Part shown: piece after piece, positions 23,201 through 33,898 of the stretch | How the letters are laid out: the number at the start of each line of letters is the position of its first letter | How positions within the stretch are numbered: the stretch's first letter is position 1 | Position numbers and translations under genes: made by a program | Notes under the pieces: model-generated | What the model was told of the DNA's origin: nothing | The model's input: only the letters and a program-made list of their open reading frames with translations | The model's database searches: none | Source: Paraphysomonas bandaiensis | Lineage: Eukaryota > Chrysophyceae | Length of the DNA: 64,000 bases | NCBI GenBank assembly: GCA_965644295.1 | Contig: CBFFRP010000152.1 | Span: forward strand, 170,151 to 234,150 | Direction: 5' to 3'

Positions 23201-24259
23201 ATGGCAGTAGATGCATTAACCACTAGTGAGAGAAAGAAATGGTTGGTAATTGATACAGATGCAGGAGTGGATGATGCATTTGCTATTGCAATGGCCCTAA
23301 AAACCGCCCATCAATATGGTTATGAGATTCGTGCTATTACTACTGTATTTGGAAATTGTAGTTTAGATCAGGTCATAAAAAATGTATCGAAAGTACGTGC
23401 TGCATGTGGTATGGATCTACACACAGGACCTCGAATATATCGTGGATGTGACGATCCAATTATTAAAGAATTTAAAATGGATGCTGCTTACTTTCATGGT
23501 AAAGATGGTCTCGGTAATAACGATTTTGTTGATGAAGATAGCGGTGTACTGGACGATGGTAATGATGCTGCTGGTCAATTGATCACAATATGTCGTGAAG
23601 CTAAACAATGCAATGCCGCAGTCACACTGTTAACACTTGGTCCACTTACAAACTTGGCAGCGGCTATTAAAATGGACGATAACCTCGTATTATCGATTGA
23701 TTCTTTGGTGATTATCGGGGGGTGCGGGAATGGGCATGGCAATGTCCGTCGTACGGCGGAATTCAATGTTGCAGCTGACCCTGAAGCAGCTGCCATTGTT
23801 TTCGATAACTTAGCAGCGAAAAGTAAGATATGCACAGTTGTAAGTTGGGAGCTTACCCTTGCGACGCCGATTCCTTGGGAGGTATTTGATGAGCTAAATA
23901 GTACAGAATCTGCTAAACGATCCAGGCTGAACAGATTTCTTCGAGAAATCTCGACCTTTTCGTATTGCCCCGGCAAAAGGGAGCCGATTCCTCACTTTTC
24001 TATTCCTGGGGAACATTTCAATGGGGCAGTTGTATGTGACGCCCTTGCCATGGCTGTTGCTCTTAATCCTGAGGCAATGATACGTTCATCACACACAGTT
24101 AATGCTGAAGTAGAGCTCTGTGGTACACTGACTAGAGGTCAGACTGTCGTAGATTGGGGTTGTTACGATGGCATTATCCGACCGAAGAATTGTAACTGGG
24201 TTATGGAGGCCAATAACGAGGCATATATCGAGATGTTTAAAGCTATATATGACCGCTAA
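23201..24259 (+). CDS. Inosine/uridine-preferring nucleoside hydrolase family protein
   Basis: A single-exon ORF of 352 aa. The N-terminus has the family signature WLVIDTDAGVDDAFAIAMAL (DxDxGxDD), which binds Ca2+ and the ribose hydroxyls. Further family features are TLGPLTNLAAAI and EFNVAADPEAAAIVF, and a C-terminal VVCDALAMAVALNP that supplies another metal-side Asp. These enzymes cleave the N-glycosidic bond of nucleosides to give base and ribose, for purine/pyrimidine salvage. No signal peptide is seen, so it is probably cytosolic. Length is normal for the family (about 310-360 aa). Base preference cannot be read from the sequence. It diverges from the zinc-finger gene upstream. Confidence 0.93.
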   Translation: MAVDALTTSERKKWLVIDTDAGVDDAFAIAMALKTAHQYGYEIRAITTVFGNCSLDQVIKNVSKVRAACGMDLHTGPRIYRGCDDPIIKEFKMDAAYFHGKDGLGNNDFVDEDSGVLDDGNDAAGQLITICREAKQCNAAVTLLTLGPLTNLAAAIKMDDNLVLSIDSLVIIGGCGNGHGNVRRTAEFNVAADPEAAAIVFDNLAAKSKICTVVSWELTLATPIPWEVFDELNSTESAKRSRLNRFLREISTFSYCPGKREPIPHFSIPGEHFNGAVVCDALAMAVALNPEAMIRSSHTVNAEVELCGTLTRGQTVVDWGCYDGIIRPKNCNWVMEANNEAYIEMFKAIYDR

Positions 24260-24780
24260 TCGCAGTGACGACTACATAAATGTATGCTGTGCAGTTGGTA
24301 CTATGTAGTGTTACTACATTTTGAAGGAACAACTATAATATGTCGTATTCATAATACCAATCTAATAAGTATTGAAGTAGTAACTTCTCAGACGCATGAA
24401 TATGATTTATAGCGCGAGATTTACACCAGCACGAATATGACAGTATTGAGCTTAAATATAACTATACTCTTAAGGTATACTGTAAAGCATATGTACTGCG
24501 GCGGAGTTACTAGATGTGTAAAATAGATATAAACTTAGTTAAACATGCGTTGAGTTTATAGTGGAGGACCCTCTCGCTTTCCTCGAGTGAATTAGTTAAA
24601 GAAAAGAATGAGATAGCCAAAAAGAATAATAGCAATAGTAATCGTACTTTTTTCTTCATATATATTACGCCTCAATGAGAGCAGCGATTTTAAAGGTCTT
24701 AACAGAGGAATGATCCACAAATTCCGTGGCATACACATCCCTTATATATACAACACACTAGAGCTAAGCTAAAGCTAATA
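24260..24780. other. Convergent 3' flank
   Basis: 521 bp between the ends of two convergent genes (nucleoside hydrolase and UPF0598). I see no ORF, RNA gene or repeat. Confidence 0.5.
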
Positions 24781-25470
24781 TCATTCATTATAGTCGTTGT
24801 CATCCACTGTCTCAAGCGAATACTCGTGGCCTTCCCAACGAAGATAGTACTTGTCACCATCAGGACATATTTCATCTCCTAGACGTTGGCAGATGTGTGG
24901 GTGGAGAAGTCCGTACTTGTCACTTAGGTGACGATGCTTCAATATACGATGATATATTCTTCCAGTGTTAGGGTTGTACGCCAGAAAGCTCGGAACAAAT
25001 TCTTGTTCCAATGTTCCGCCGTATATTAAGGTGCACCTTTTCTGGTTAAAATCTTTGTAACCTATCACTGAAAATCGGTCTGCTGGAGATATAAAATTTA
25101 TCTCTTTTCCACACATAGATATTAGTGGTATGTCAGGGTGATACTCAGTGTCATTTAGTTTCAGATTCTTGAATGTGAAATCTAGAAACTTGGTGTCCTT
25201 CATACACGTCGCAATATTACGTGGCATAGTTTCCTCGAGAAACAACTGTCCTCGTGTGTCCAAAAAATAAAAGTAGTGTCTATTAATTGCGTTCATTTCA
25301 TAAAATTCACTAGAGCGAGGTTTACATTCTCGGTCATTAGATTCACAAAAGTGTCTCATGTTTATACGAGAGAATTGACCACTGCTTCGTTTTCCTCCCC
25401 ATTGCAAACAGCGAATATTCATAGACAATTGTCTCAGACTAAGTGTCATTGAAACCACTGGTCTTAACAT
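24781..25470 (-). CDS. UPF0598 (C8orf82-like) family protein
   Basis: A single-exon ORF of 229 aa. The core HYFYFLDTRGQLFLEE, then TCMKDTKFLDFTF, MCGKEINFI, an IYGGTLEQEFVPS block, TGRIYH and a C-terminal YYLRWEGHEYSLE follow the order I know for UPF0598, the family of human C8orf82. The family is small, conserved across eukaryotes and of unknown biochemical role. The first 40 residues are basic and Ser/Leu-rich with few acids (MLRPVVSMTLSLRQLSMNIR), consistent with a mitochondrial presequence; that location is inference. It diverges from POLR3B across 750 bp. Confidence 0.85.
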   Translation of the reverse strand: MLRPVVSMTLSLRQLSMNIRCLQWGGKRSSGQFSRINMRHFCESNDRECKPRSSEFYEMNAINRHYFYFLDTRGQLFLEETMPRNIATCMKDTKFLDFTFKNLKLNDTEYHPDIPLISMCGKEINFISPADRFSVIGYKDFNQKRCTLIYGGTLEQEFVPSFLAYNPNTGRIYHRILKHRHLSDKYGLLHPHICQRLGDEICPDGDKYYLRWEGHEYSLETVDDNDYNE

Positions 25471-26220
25471 TCAAAGTAACGTATGTAATATATAGTTTAC
25501 ACAGGAATTTGTATAAGTCTTTCAATAGATACTGTCTGTCTGTATGTCTGTCTGTCAGTGAGTGTATAGTATTATAATGTCATATATAGCTGATAGATAT
25601 ATCTATTCAATAAGCAGATGGAGTTACTGATAGATGTACTCTACAGATGAATGATAATATGATTATACTAGTAAACAAGTGCAAGTGGAGTATAGATTGA
25701 ACTGAACTCGACTGCTGTGTTCAAGTCTCTATTCTGTATGCATGTGTGGCATGCAAGAGAACGACCTGACGAAGGCACTTGTACTTTTACTGTATAGTAT
25801 GCTGTATACTGTAGATTATAGTACATGTATTCCTACCTATACGGCACTCTACAGTACGCTCATGTATGTAGAGAAATACTGTGAAATACAATATTATATA
25901 AATTGGGAAAAACAGACTTTATTGCAAATAGACTTTAATGGATATATTCATAGCAAAAAACAAGCCTATTCATACTGTATGATCATAACCACAAACCACA
26001 CACACTCTCCTCTATGTGGGTGTGTCCATATATATTAACACTCTCTATAAGAGATAATTGGAGGGCATTACTAGACTTGGAGATATATATACATGACAAC
26101 TCATCTATATGATGCAGTCATATGTATATGATATGTATCATACTACAATGAATATGTATACATTCATATAATATTATTCTCTTTTATTGTCAATTCAATC
26201 ATATATAGAAGCAGATTACA
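25471..26220. promoter_or_regulatory. Divergent upstream region of the UPF0598 and POLR3B genes
   Basis: 750 bp of AT-rich sequence with short CTGT repeats (about 25532-25557) and many TATA-like runs. One 98-codon frame at 25742-26038 has no protein-like composition, and I do not regard it as a gene. Confidence 0.5.
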
Positions 26221-29200
26221 ATGAAAGCACCTACCAAAGAAGAATATATGGATAATCTTACCAAACCAATAGGAAATGTTGAAGAAAAATGGAAATTACT
26301 ACCACATTTTCTTCGTATGCGTGGATTAATGCGACAACATATTGATTCATTTGATCATTTTGTGAATCATGAAATTAAAAGTATTGTTGCTGCAAAATCG
26401 AATTGTGAAGTTCGTAGTGAAGCTGATCCAAAGTTTTTTATCAGATATACAGACATTTATGTAGGAGAACCAAATGTTGAAGAAGAATCATTTGTGACTT
26501 CAAATGGTAAACACTGTATTGTCATAAGCTATACCATCTAATGTACATCGTAGTCACTCCATTTCAGTGCAGATTAAGAGATTGCACGTACTCTGCTCCT
26601 CTCTATGTAAATGTGAGGTATACTCGCCAGCGTCAAATTGTCACAAAAAATGGAGTCCAGATAGGACGAATTCCGATAATGTTGCGCAGTTCGAAATGCT
26701 CCTTGCACGGCAAGAGTGAGGACGAAATAACTGCTATGAAAGAGTGCATATACGATCCAGGGGGGTATTTTGTCATCCGGGGGGTGGAAAAGGTTATATT
26801 AATGCAGGAGCAACTATCCAAGGTAAAACCATGCCATTTGATTTCCACATATGACCGTGCACTTGCAGAATCGTGCTATCATTGAGCTAGATCCTAAGGG
26901 AAATGTGTCAGCTGTTATCACCTCTTCAACTCATGATCGTAAGTCACGCTGCTCTATTATATTTAAAAACCAAAAGGTGTGTTGTTGTATTTTGCGTCGT
27001 ATTTGTGTGATTTTCTCCGCAATACAGCTCTACCTTAAACACAACTCTCTGGGAGATGAGATTCCAATTGTGTTAGCCCTGAAAGCCATGGGTATTCAGA
27101 GCGATCAAGAGATAGTACAACTAATTGGACACGAAAACGATATACTTGAAATCCTCGCCCCATCACTGGAGGAGCCTTATAACCTTGGTATATATTCGCA
27201 GGAGGAGGCCCTGCAATATATTGGTGAAAAAGTAAGTGCGGCGCGGGCTCCAGTGGAGGCGAACAAGTCGTATAGGAAAAATACTCCGCCTGCAGCAGAT
27301 GCTGCAGAGATCCTTGCCAACCTCGTTTTGAACCACGTGCCTGTGATAGATTATAACTTCAGATCAAAGGTTTTGTCGAGCATTTTAATTGCGTACAGTT
27401 TAATATCCCTGAGCAGATCATCTACATTACCCATATAGTTCGCCGAGTGCTAAAAACTGTGTTAGACAACTCCTTGCTTGACGACAAGGTTAGTCGGTTG
27501 TGTATAGAGGTTATTCTTAAATAACAGCTGTTCTGTCCTTTGTTATAGGACTACTATGGTAACAAAAGGCTAGAGTTAGCGGGATCCTTGATTTCTCTTC
27601 TCTTCGAAGACCTTTTCAAACGCTTCAACACAGATCTAAAGAGGCAAGTTGATATGATTCTCTCAAAGCCCAATAGAGCCAGTAGCTTTGATGTGATGAA
27701 GTTTATGCGCACGGATACCATTAGTCAGGTGCTGACTATATGTACATAATGTATTTCCCGTAATTCTATCACAGGGGTTTATTCACGCGATATCGACTGG
27801 AAATTGGGTGCTAAAACGATTTAGAATGGACCGGGCGGGAGTCACACAAGTGCTTTCCCGACTCAGCTACATATCTGCTCTCGGCATGATGACCAGGGTC
27901 AATTCTCAGGTATCCACTTCAGCCACAACTTTTTTGAAATTGCAAATATATTTATTGAATTGTTTTCATATATCTAACTCCATGGCCCATGTGTAGTTTG
28001 AAAAAACGAGAAAAGTTTCTGGGCCTAGGTCACTGCAGCCATCGCAATGGGGTATGATGTGCCCTGCAGACACTCCCGAGGGAGAGGCTTGTGGACTAGT
28101 GAAAAATCTTGCATTGTTGGCCCACGTAACCACCGATGACGAGCAAGACATTCAATCCATATGTTTTGACCTAGGTAACTGGTGCCGTATAAACGTTGAG
28201 TGTTAGAAGCTTATCTAAGTTGAAATGCAGGGGTGGAGGATGTTAATCTCATATCTGGGGATGAAATCAATGCTCCTAACGTCTATTTGGTGTTTCTGAA
28301 TGGTCTGATCATTGGAGCCCACTCACAGCCCGTCAAGCTGGTGAAGAAGGTGTGTATATCGTCTCTGTACTATGAAACTGAGCTCTATTCGTGCAATAGA
28401 TCCGACAGATGAGGAGGAAAGGATATATTGGGGAGTTTGTGTCGGTCTACTTAACAGACGTGCAGAAGGCAGTATATGTGGCATCAGACGGCGGTAGGGT
28501 GTGCAGGCCTCTTTTGATTGTTGAGAACGGTGATAATCATTTACCTTTTAAGTCTATGTTTGATATCTGCTTAGGCCGAATCTTGTTGACTCAAGATCAC
28601 ATAAAGAACCTTGGTACTGACCATCAACTTGAGGACCTGCTAGCGCAGGGAATTATTGAATATGTAGACGTGAGTGACCTAAGAACTTAGTATACTGTTC
28701 GAAGCAGCTGACTTTGAATATTTAGGTGAATGAAGAAAACAATTGTTTGATATCACTAAATGAAGAAGGATTGACTCCAGGTAATTTTCTTATGTAGTTG
28801 TAACGTTGATTTTGACAGCGTTATCAGATCATACACATATGGAAATTGATCCACTCACTATTCTTGGTGTGGTGGCTGGACTTGTTCCGTACCCTCATCA
28901 TAATCAGAGTCCGCGTAACACGTACCAATGTGCCATGGGAAAGCAGGTATGTGTGGCGATATTGATGTATGTGGTGTCATTTTTGCATCAGGCGATTGGA
29001 ACAACCGCTCTGAATCAATACGAAAGGTAGCAAAATTAAATCGATGTTTATGTACATCATGTAAATAACAACCATTAACTAGGTTCGATGGTCTATTGTA
29101 CTCCATGGTGTACCCCCAGAAACCCATGGTTAAATCCCGAACTCTAGATTTGGTTAACTTCGATAAGGTATCGAACTCCTTAATGCCCAATTGCGGTTGC

Positions 29201-30640
29201 TTATGCATGCAATGTAGGTACCAGGTGGCCAAAATGCCTCATTAGCTGTCATGAGTTACTCGGGATATGACATTGAAGATGCCATTGTATTGAATAGGTA
29301 ATTCGTGATCTCCTTCTATGTATGCGCTTACGCTTGTCTATACAGGGGCTCTCTGGACAGGGGGTTTGGACGGTGCTTCGTGTATAGGAAACACCAAACA
29401 TCTATTAAAAGATACAATGACGGATCGTTTGACCGTACAACCGGACCACCTGATACGAATCTTTTCGCTGGAGGAGTTGACGACCCGAGGTAGTATAATG
29501 TTTCAGTACAACCTCGTACTAAGTAATATCGCATGATGTAGGTTCAAGAAGTTCCAAGCATTGGACAAGGATGGGATCTGCATGGTATGACGCATTCCAG
29601 TGCATTACAGTAATTTTAACAGCATTTTGTAATAGCCGGGCGAGCAACTATCTACTCCTAGCATTATGGTCAACAAGGAGTCTCCTGTGAGTTCTACCGA
29701 CATTGCTGATGGGCCTACTCAGGCCCCTCAATATAAATCTACCCCGATTACGTACAAAGCTCCAGCTCCGTCTTACGTTGACAAAGTTCTAATTACTTCG
29801 AATGAAAACGACCACTTTTTGGTCAAAGTAATATTTTACTAATTTGATTTGCGCCACGTGATTAAGTGTGTGTAGGTGCTGCTCAGGCAGTGTCGCCGAC
29901 CTGAGGTTGGAGACAAATTCAGTAGCCGCCACGGGCAGAAGGGAGTGTGTGGCATAATCGTGAACCAGGAGGATATGCCATTCAGTGAGATGGGTGTATG
30001 CCCTGACCTAATCATGAATCCTCACGGATTTCCATCCCGAATGACAGTCGGGAAAATGATCGAGTTGGTGGCGGGAAAAGCTGGCGTTTTTGAAGGTAGA
30101 CAAGGATATGGAACTGCTTTTGGAGAGGAGTTTGGCAATGCTGACCGTGTTGAAGTTGCTTGTGAGCAGCTAGTAAAGCATGGATACAGCTACATCGGGA
30201 AGGATATTATGACAAGCGGAATAACCGGCGAACCTCTTCAGTCGTATATATTTGCCGGGCCTGTATTTTATCAGAAACTCAAGCACATGGTGATGGATAA
30301 AATGCATGCGCGGTCGAGAGGTCCTCGTGCGGTTCTTACTCGTCAACCTACCGAGGGTAGATCACGTGATGGTGGACTTCGTCTGGGGGAGATGGAGCGA
30401 GATTGCTTAATTGGTTATGGAGCTTCAAATCTTGTCATGGAGCGGCTTATGATATCATCGGATGCATTTACTGCAAATGTGTGCGAAGGATGTGGAATGC
30501 TGGGATATGATGGGTGGTGTCAAGGCTGTCGCTCAGGCGATAAAATGTCTAATATACGTCTGCCTTATGCCTGCAAGCTGCTTTTTCAGGAGTTGCAGAG
30601 TATGAATATTGCCACACGTTTGCAATTAAAGGATTTTTAG
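26221..30640 (+). CDS. POLR3B: RNA polymerase III second-largest subunit (RPC2)
   Basis: Nineteen exons join fully in frame to 1,161 aa: 26221-26506, 26554-26822, 26869-26976, 27028-27369, 27417-27488, 27549-27728, 27775-27909, 27997-28174, 28231-28349, 28400-28669, 28726-28780, 28819-28946, 28992-29026, 29083-29167, 29218-29297, 29346-29489, 29542-29584, 29636-29827, 29876-30640. Introns are 38-87 bp. It reads as the Pol III paralogue of the beta-like subunits: ECRLRD-like [27 protein letters not shown] (fork), [42 protein letters not shown] (catalytic/hybrid-binding), [12 protein letters not shown], and the [18 protein letters not shown]...[13 protein letters not shown] zinc-clamp end. It forms the active cleft with RPC1 for tRNA and 5S rRNA synthesis in the nucleus. 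Human POLR3B has 1,133 aa, so length is normal. Confidence 0.97.
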
Positions 30641-30910
30641 ATTCCTTTGTTTTGTAATAATATACTTCTTAATTTAAACAATTGCTTAAGTACCTCATTG
30701 AGTGAAGGATTTATGATATACTACACCGCCACCCTTCATTTTTTCTATAATATTTAGCGTGACTATATCAAACTGGTGTGAGTTTCGAATATCAAGCTTC
30801 TGTTGTGCAGTAGGGAAGGTGGTAGGGAGCGGATATTTGTACTTCCACACTCTCAGCAGAGCTTGTGTACATGCTAAATGTATAGTACTAGGTCTTGGTA
30901 CTTGGTATAC
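30641..30910. other. POLR3B 3' flank
   Basis: AT-rich, no gene or repeat recognised. It leads into the dispersed repeat copy B. Confidence 0.4.
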
Positions 30911-31175
30911 GTATGTTTCTCTAAGATTGAACTTTATTATTCGCTAAACCAATGCGAAAACGGTAATATGTTGTCAAAATACTGTAGGGCAATATGTATA
31001 CGTGAAATTGAAATATGTGATACGGAGGTTTATCAGTGGTTACTATAAAAATGCTGAAATTATGTCTCTGATTTGTTTTGCGAAATGATACAGTTGTGTA
31101 TAAAATAATAATAATGTATCTAGTCATACAATTTCACTTTTCTTAAAATGAGCAAAAGCCAATACTAGGTAAATT
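30911..31175. repeat. Dispersed repeat, copy B
   Basis: Diverged copy of 19868-20195, sharing TTCTCTAAGAT, GTGAAA(C/T)TGAA, ATACGGA(A/G)GTT and CAGTGGTT in the same order. It lies just before the hAT element. Confidence 0.55.
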
Positions 31176-31284
31176 CATACACCCCGGTTGCATCACTACA
31201 GTATGAAACTAAACGCCATGTTCTTTGCGTTCCCCCATCATAAAAAATGGGATAATTTGGTGTAATTTTCTAGTCTCACCAAGC

Positions 31285-31292
31285 GTGGCATA
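31285..31292. repeat. hAT target-site duplication, left
   Basis: GTGGCATA, identical to 32652-32659, directly outside the terminal inverted repeat. Confidence 0.92.
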
Positions 31293-31302
31293 CAAGCTTG
31301 CG

Positions 31303-31412
31303 TAACCATTAATGACCATTAATGGCGACGCATTGCTTCCCCCATTTTTACGGCCATTAATTTTAAAAATCCCACCATTTTTATGGCCATTAATGGCCAT
31401 TAATGGACCATT
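31303..31412. repeat. Left subterminal array of palindrome CCATTAATGG
   Basis: About seven CCATTAATGG/CATTAATGG units within 110 bp next to the left terminal repeat. These are likely transposase-binding sites, by analogy with subterminal repeats of hAT elements. Confidence 0.88.
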
Positions 31413-31561
31413 TATGGTTTGATTACTATTGCTTTACTGCTTTAGAAAGAAGTAAATGGAAAGTGTTAATAATTAGACTAAGTACTAGCTATTTAACAGC
31501 AATGATGAGCAGTTCGTTCCCATGTTACAGTCAGGTCAGATAGCTAATGCGAACAATATTC

Positions 31562-32200
31562 TTAAACATCATCAGCAACTATAATATCATCAATGGTAAA
31601 TTCGTTCCATAAGAATTTGTTGCAACGCAAAAAGAGTAGCAGCTCCAAATGTTGGGGTTCCATTAGCTTGCGCTGGTCTCTCATAATAAGTTTTGCTCTG
31701 CTAAATAATCGCTCAACAATATTGGAAGTCGTCACCAAATGATTCATGGAGCGATATTTAGTGGCTCTCCTGCTGTTCTTTGCCTTTTTTGCCACAGCTT
31801 CTCTCACTATATCCACAGCAAATCCTCCTGTTTCCCCCGTTTCATCATCGCCACTGCTATCGTCATCCTTTTGGGCCGCGAGGAGATAGCCCTTAACGGT
31901 TTTAGATTCTGCAACAGTCAGAGTATTCTCCAGTTGGCTTTGGATCTTCACAACAGCTCTCTCGAATAATGGGTCAGTTGTAATGGTAGCATTAGCACCA
32001 AGATACTGTTCCATATCTGGAAAGTTTTCAATAAGTTTGTCAAACATGCTACGCACAACATAATGATCTACAGACGATTTCTGCAGCATCAAGGTCTGAT
32101 GTTACTTGTGCGATCCGTCGGTGCTGTGGTACAGAAGGTAGTAAGTCAGTAACATCGTCATTAAAATTATCACAAGTCAACACAGGAGAAAGTAACAAAT
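31562..32200 (-). pseudogene. hAT transposase remnant (dimerisation domain)
   Basis: The 176-codon frame 32092-31562 ends with the hAT dimerisation signature SNIVERLFSRAKLIMRDQRK followed by LLLFLRCNKFLWN. Just upstream, in another frame, 32200-32090 continues the protein (PSVPQHRRIAQVTSDLD), so a 1-nt frameshift and a stop (about 32100) break the gene. The N-terminal zinc finger and the catalytic DDE part are absent. It sits inside the bounded hAT element. Confidence 0.88.
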
Positions 32201-32527
32201 ACCGCTTCCATGAATGATGGACAGAGTTCCTAAGACAAGCAGCATTCTTATATTATAATATATTACATAAAGTTCTTATTGTTTATGCTGACAAGTGGCT
32301 GGGCTGTGAATATAAAACTAGAAAAGAAGGTGGTACAATCAATTCATGTTAACATTCACAACATGATTGTGATGTTATCACATCAATAGAATTTATATGA
32401 ATTCTTAAAACAGATTGTTTAAATGACTTAAATACGTATATAATATGTTAATAACTAATAGTGCACGGGAAGGTCGTGGCTTGTCACGTATTCTTACATG
32501 ATGCTGACAACTGGATACTAACTAATG

Positions 32528-32640
32528 AATATTGCCATTAATGGGCACTACATCTCTCCCCCATTTTTATGGCCATTAATGAATTGCTTTTTTTCCATTT
32601 TATGGGGGAAGGCCATTAATGGCCATTACCATTAATGGTT
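32528..32640. repeat. Right subterminal array of palindrome CCATTAATGG
   Basis: About five CATTAATGG-type units next to the right terminal repeat, mirroring the left array. Confidence 0.85.
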
Positions 32641-32651
32641 ACGCAAGCCTG

Positions 32652-32659
32652 GTGGCATA
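32652..32659. repeat. hAT target-site duplication, right
   Basis: GTGGCATA, identical to 31285-31292. Confidence 0.92.
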
Positions 32660-33898
32660 AACACCTAACCAAGTGGTTGAAAAACATATTCATTTACTAA
32701 TTCATATTTTCAGTTTTCAATGACTGGGTTGACTAGGTGTTTATGGTATTCACCTGGTCAAAAATAAAAGTTTTCACTTTACCTGCTGTGTGACTTCATT
32801 GTTAATTAATTAGAAGTTATATGTAAGTACAATTTATGACTAGGTTCATAACTAAAATTGACTGCAATGAATAATAATTCCCTGGAAATATCCACTGAAC
32901 TAGTGACCCTCGGGTCATATCTTGTGTCTTTTAAAAGCAGTTTTTTAGTTATAAGTTTACATTTTCTCTCAATGTAAGTAATAAAGATACAGGGTGTGTA
33001 TTTCAGTTCATTTGTATTATGAAGCAACGCTACAGTATGAGTTACTGAAAGAGTTGACGGGTACTATGAATGATATGAGCTACATATGCGTATAGTATCA
33101 TATATATCTTACATGGTTAGATAGCTATACGCTGATTGGACAGTAGGCTGAAACTGTACTATTATGAATGATGTATATAGCAACATGATTTCTAGCCACT
33201 CATAAATACAGTGTATGTTGTTACCAGTTTGCAAGATGCTTATGGAGATTGTTATTGTTGTATGGATACATACATACTCTGGGATTGGATCTATGGATCA
33301 ATCCAAAGTGTATGCATGGATATGCACAGCCACAACACTGCTGTATGCATCGCTGTACTTGCATTATTGTAACAATCATATCTATGTATGACAGTGTGTG
33401 TCCATATGTCGTCAGTCAAATCCAACTTTTACTTTTTTGTCATATTGAAGTCTGAAAAATCGTAATATTATTGTCCAAATCCTAAGTTTTAGTAAAAAAT
33501 CATAGTTTTCTACTTTGTTACGAGGGTTAAATGGGTGACTGACGACATATGGACCTTATACATACGCTATCCATATATACTTCTTGGACACACTGACGCA
33601 TTTGTCTAGTTCGTTTCCTTTATATCTAGATATAGAAGGAAAAAATAAGGGTCAACTGGCGGTATCAAAGTGAAAAATATGGGAAGGAAAGTGTGTATGA
33701 TTGACTATACATACATACACAGTCTTCTACATATAAAGAGATCGTCTCTCTCTATATACATACAAGTTCATAGATCAGTATATTAAAGTATGTTATATAT
33801 TATTAGCTGATATTATGATAAGCTAATATCATATGACACAATCAATCTCATATAATACATTAATAATCTGATATTGTTTCATATATTCATCTATTAAG
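32660..33898. other. Non-coding upstream region of the adenylyl cyclase gene
   Basis: 1.2 kb of AT-rich sequence with no supported gene. It includes an inverted-repeat element at 33400-33554 and TA-rich runs just before the cyclase ATG. Confidence 0.5.
33400..33554. repeat. Short inverted-repeat element (MITE-like), 155 bp
   Basis: Perfect 19-bp ends: GTCCATATGTCGTCAGTCA at 33400-33418 and its complement at 33536-33554. The interior is AT-rich and non-coding. No clear target duplication, so the superfamily is unknown. Confidence 0.75.

Larger units (their letters stand above)
31293..32651. mobile_element. Degraded hAT transposon, 1,359 bp
   Basis: It is bounded by an exact 8-bp direct repeat GTGGCATA, the duplication length usual for hAT elements. 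The ends are inverted repeats of about 22 bp with one mismatch (starting CAAGCTTGCGTAACC at left and CAGGCTTGCGTAACC on the other strand at right). Arrays of CCATTAATGG lie inside both ends. It carries only the C-terminal part of a transposase on the minus strand, so it is non-autonomous and was presumably mobilised by another copy. Confidence 0.93.

Noticed and set aside
25742-26038. 98-codon plus-strand ORF
   Set aside because: Low-complexity Tyr/Cys/Thr composition in AT-rich promoter sequence, with no family resemblance.
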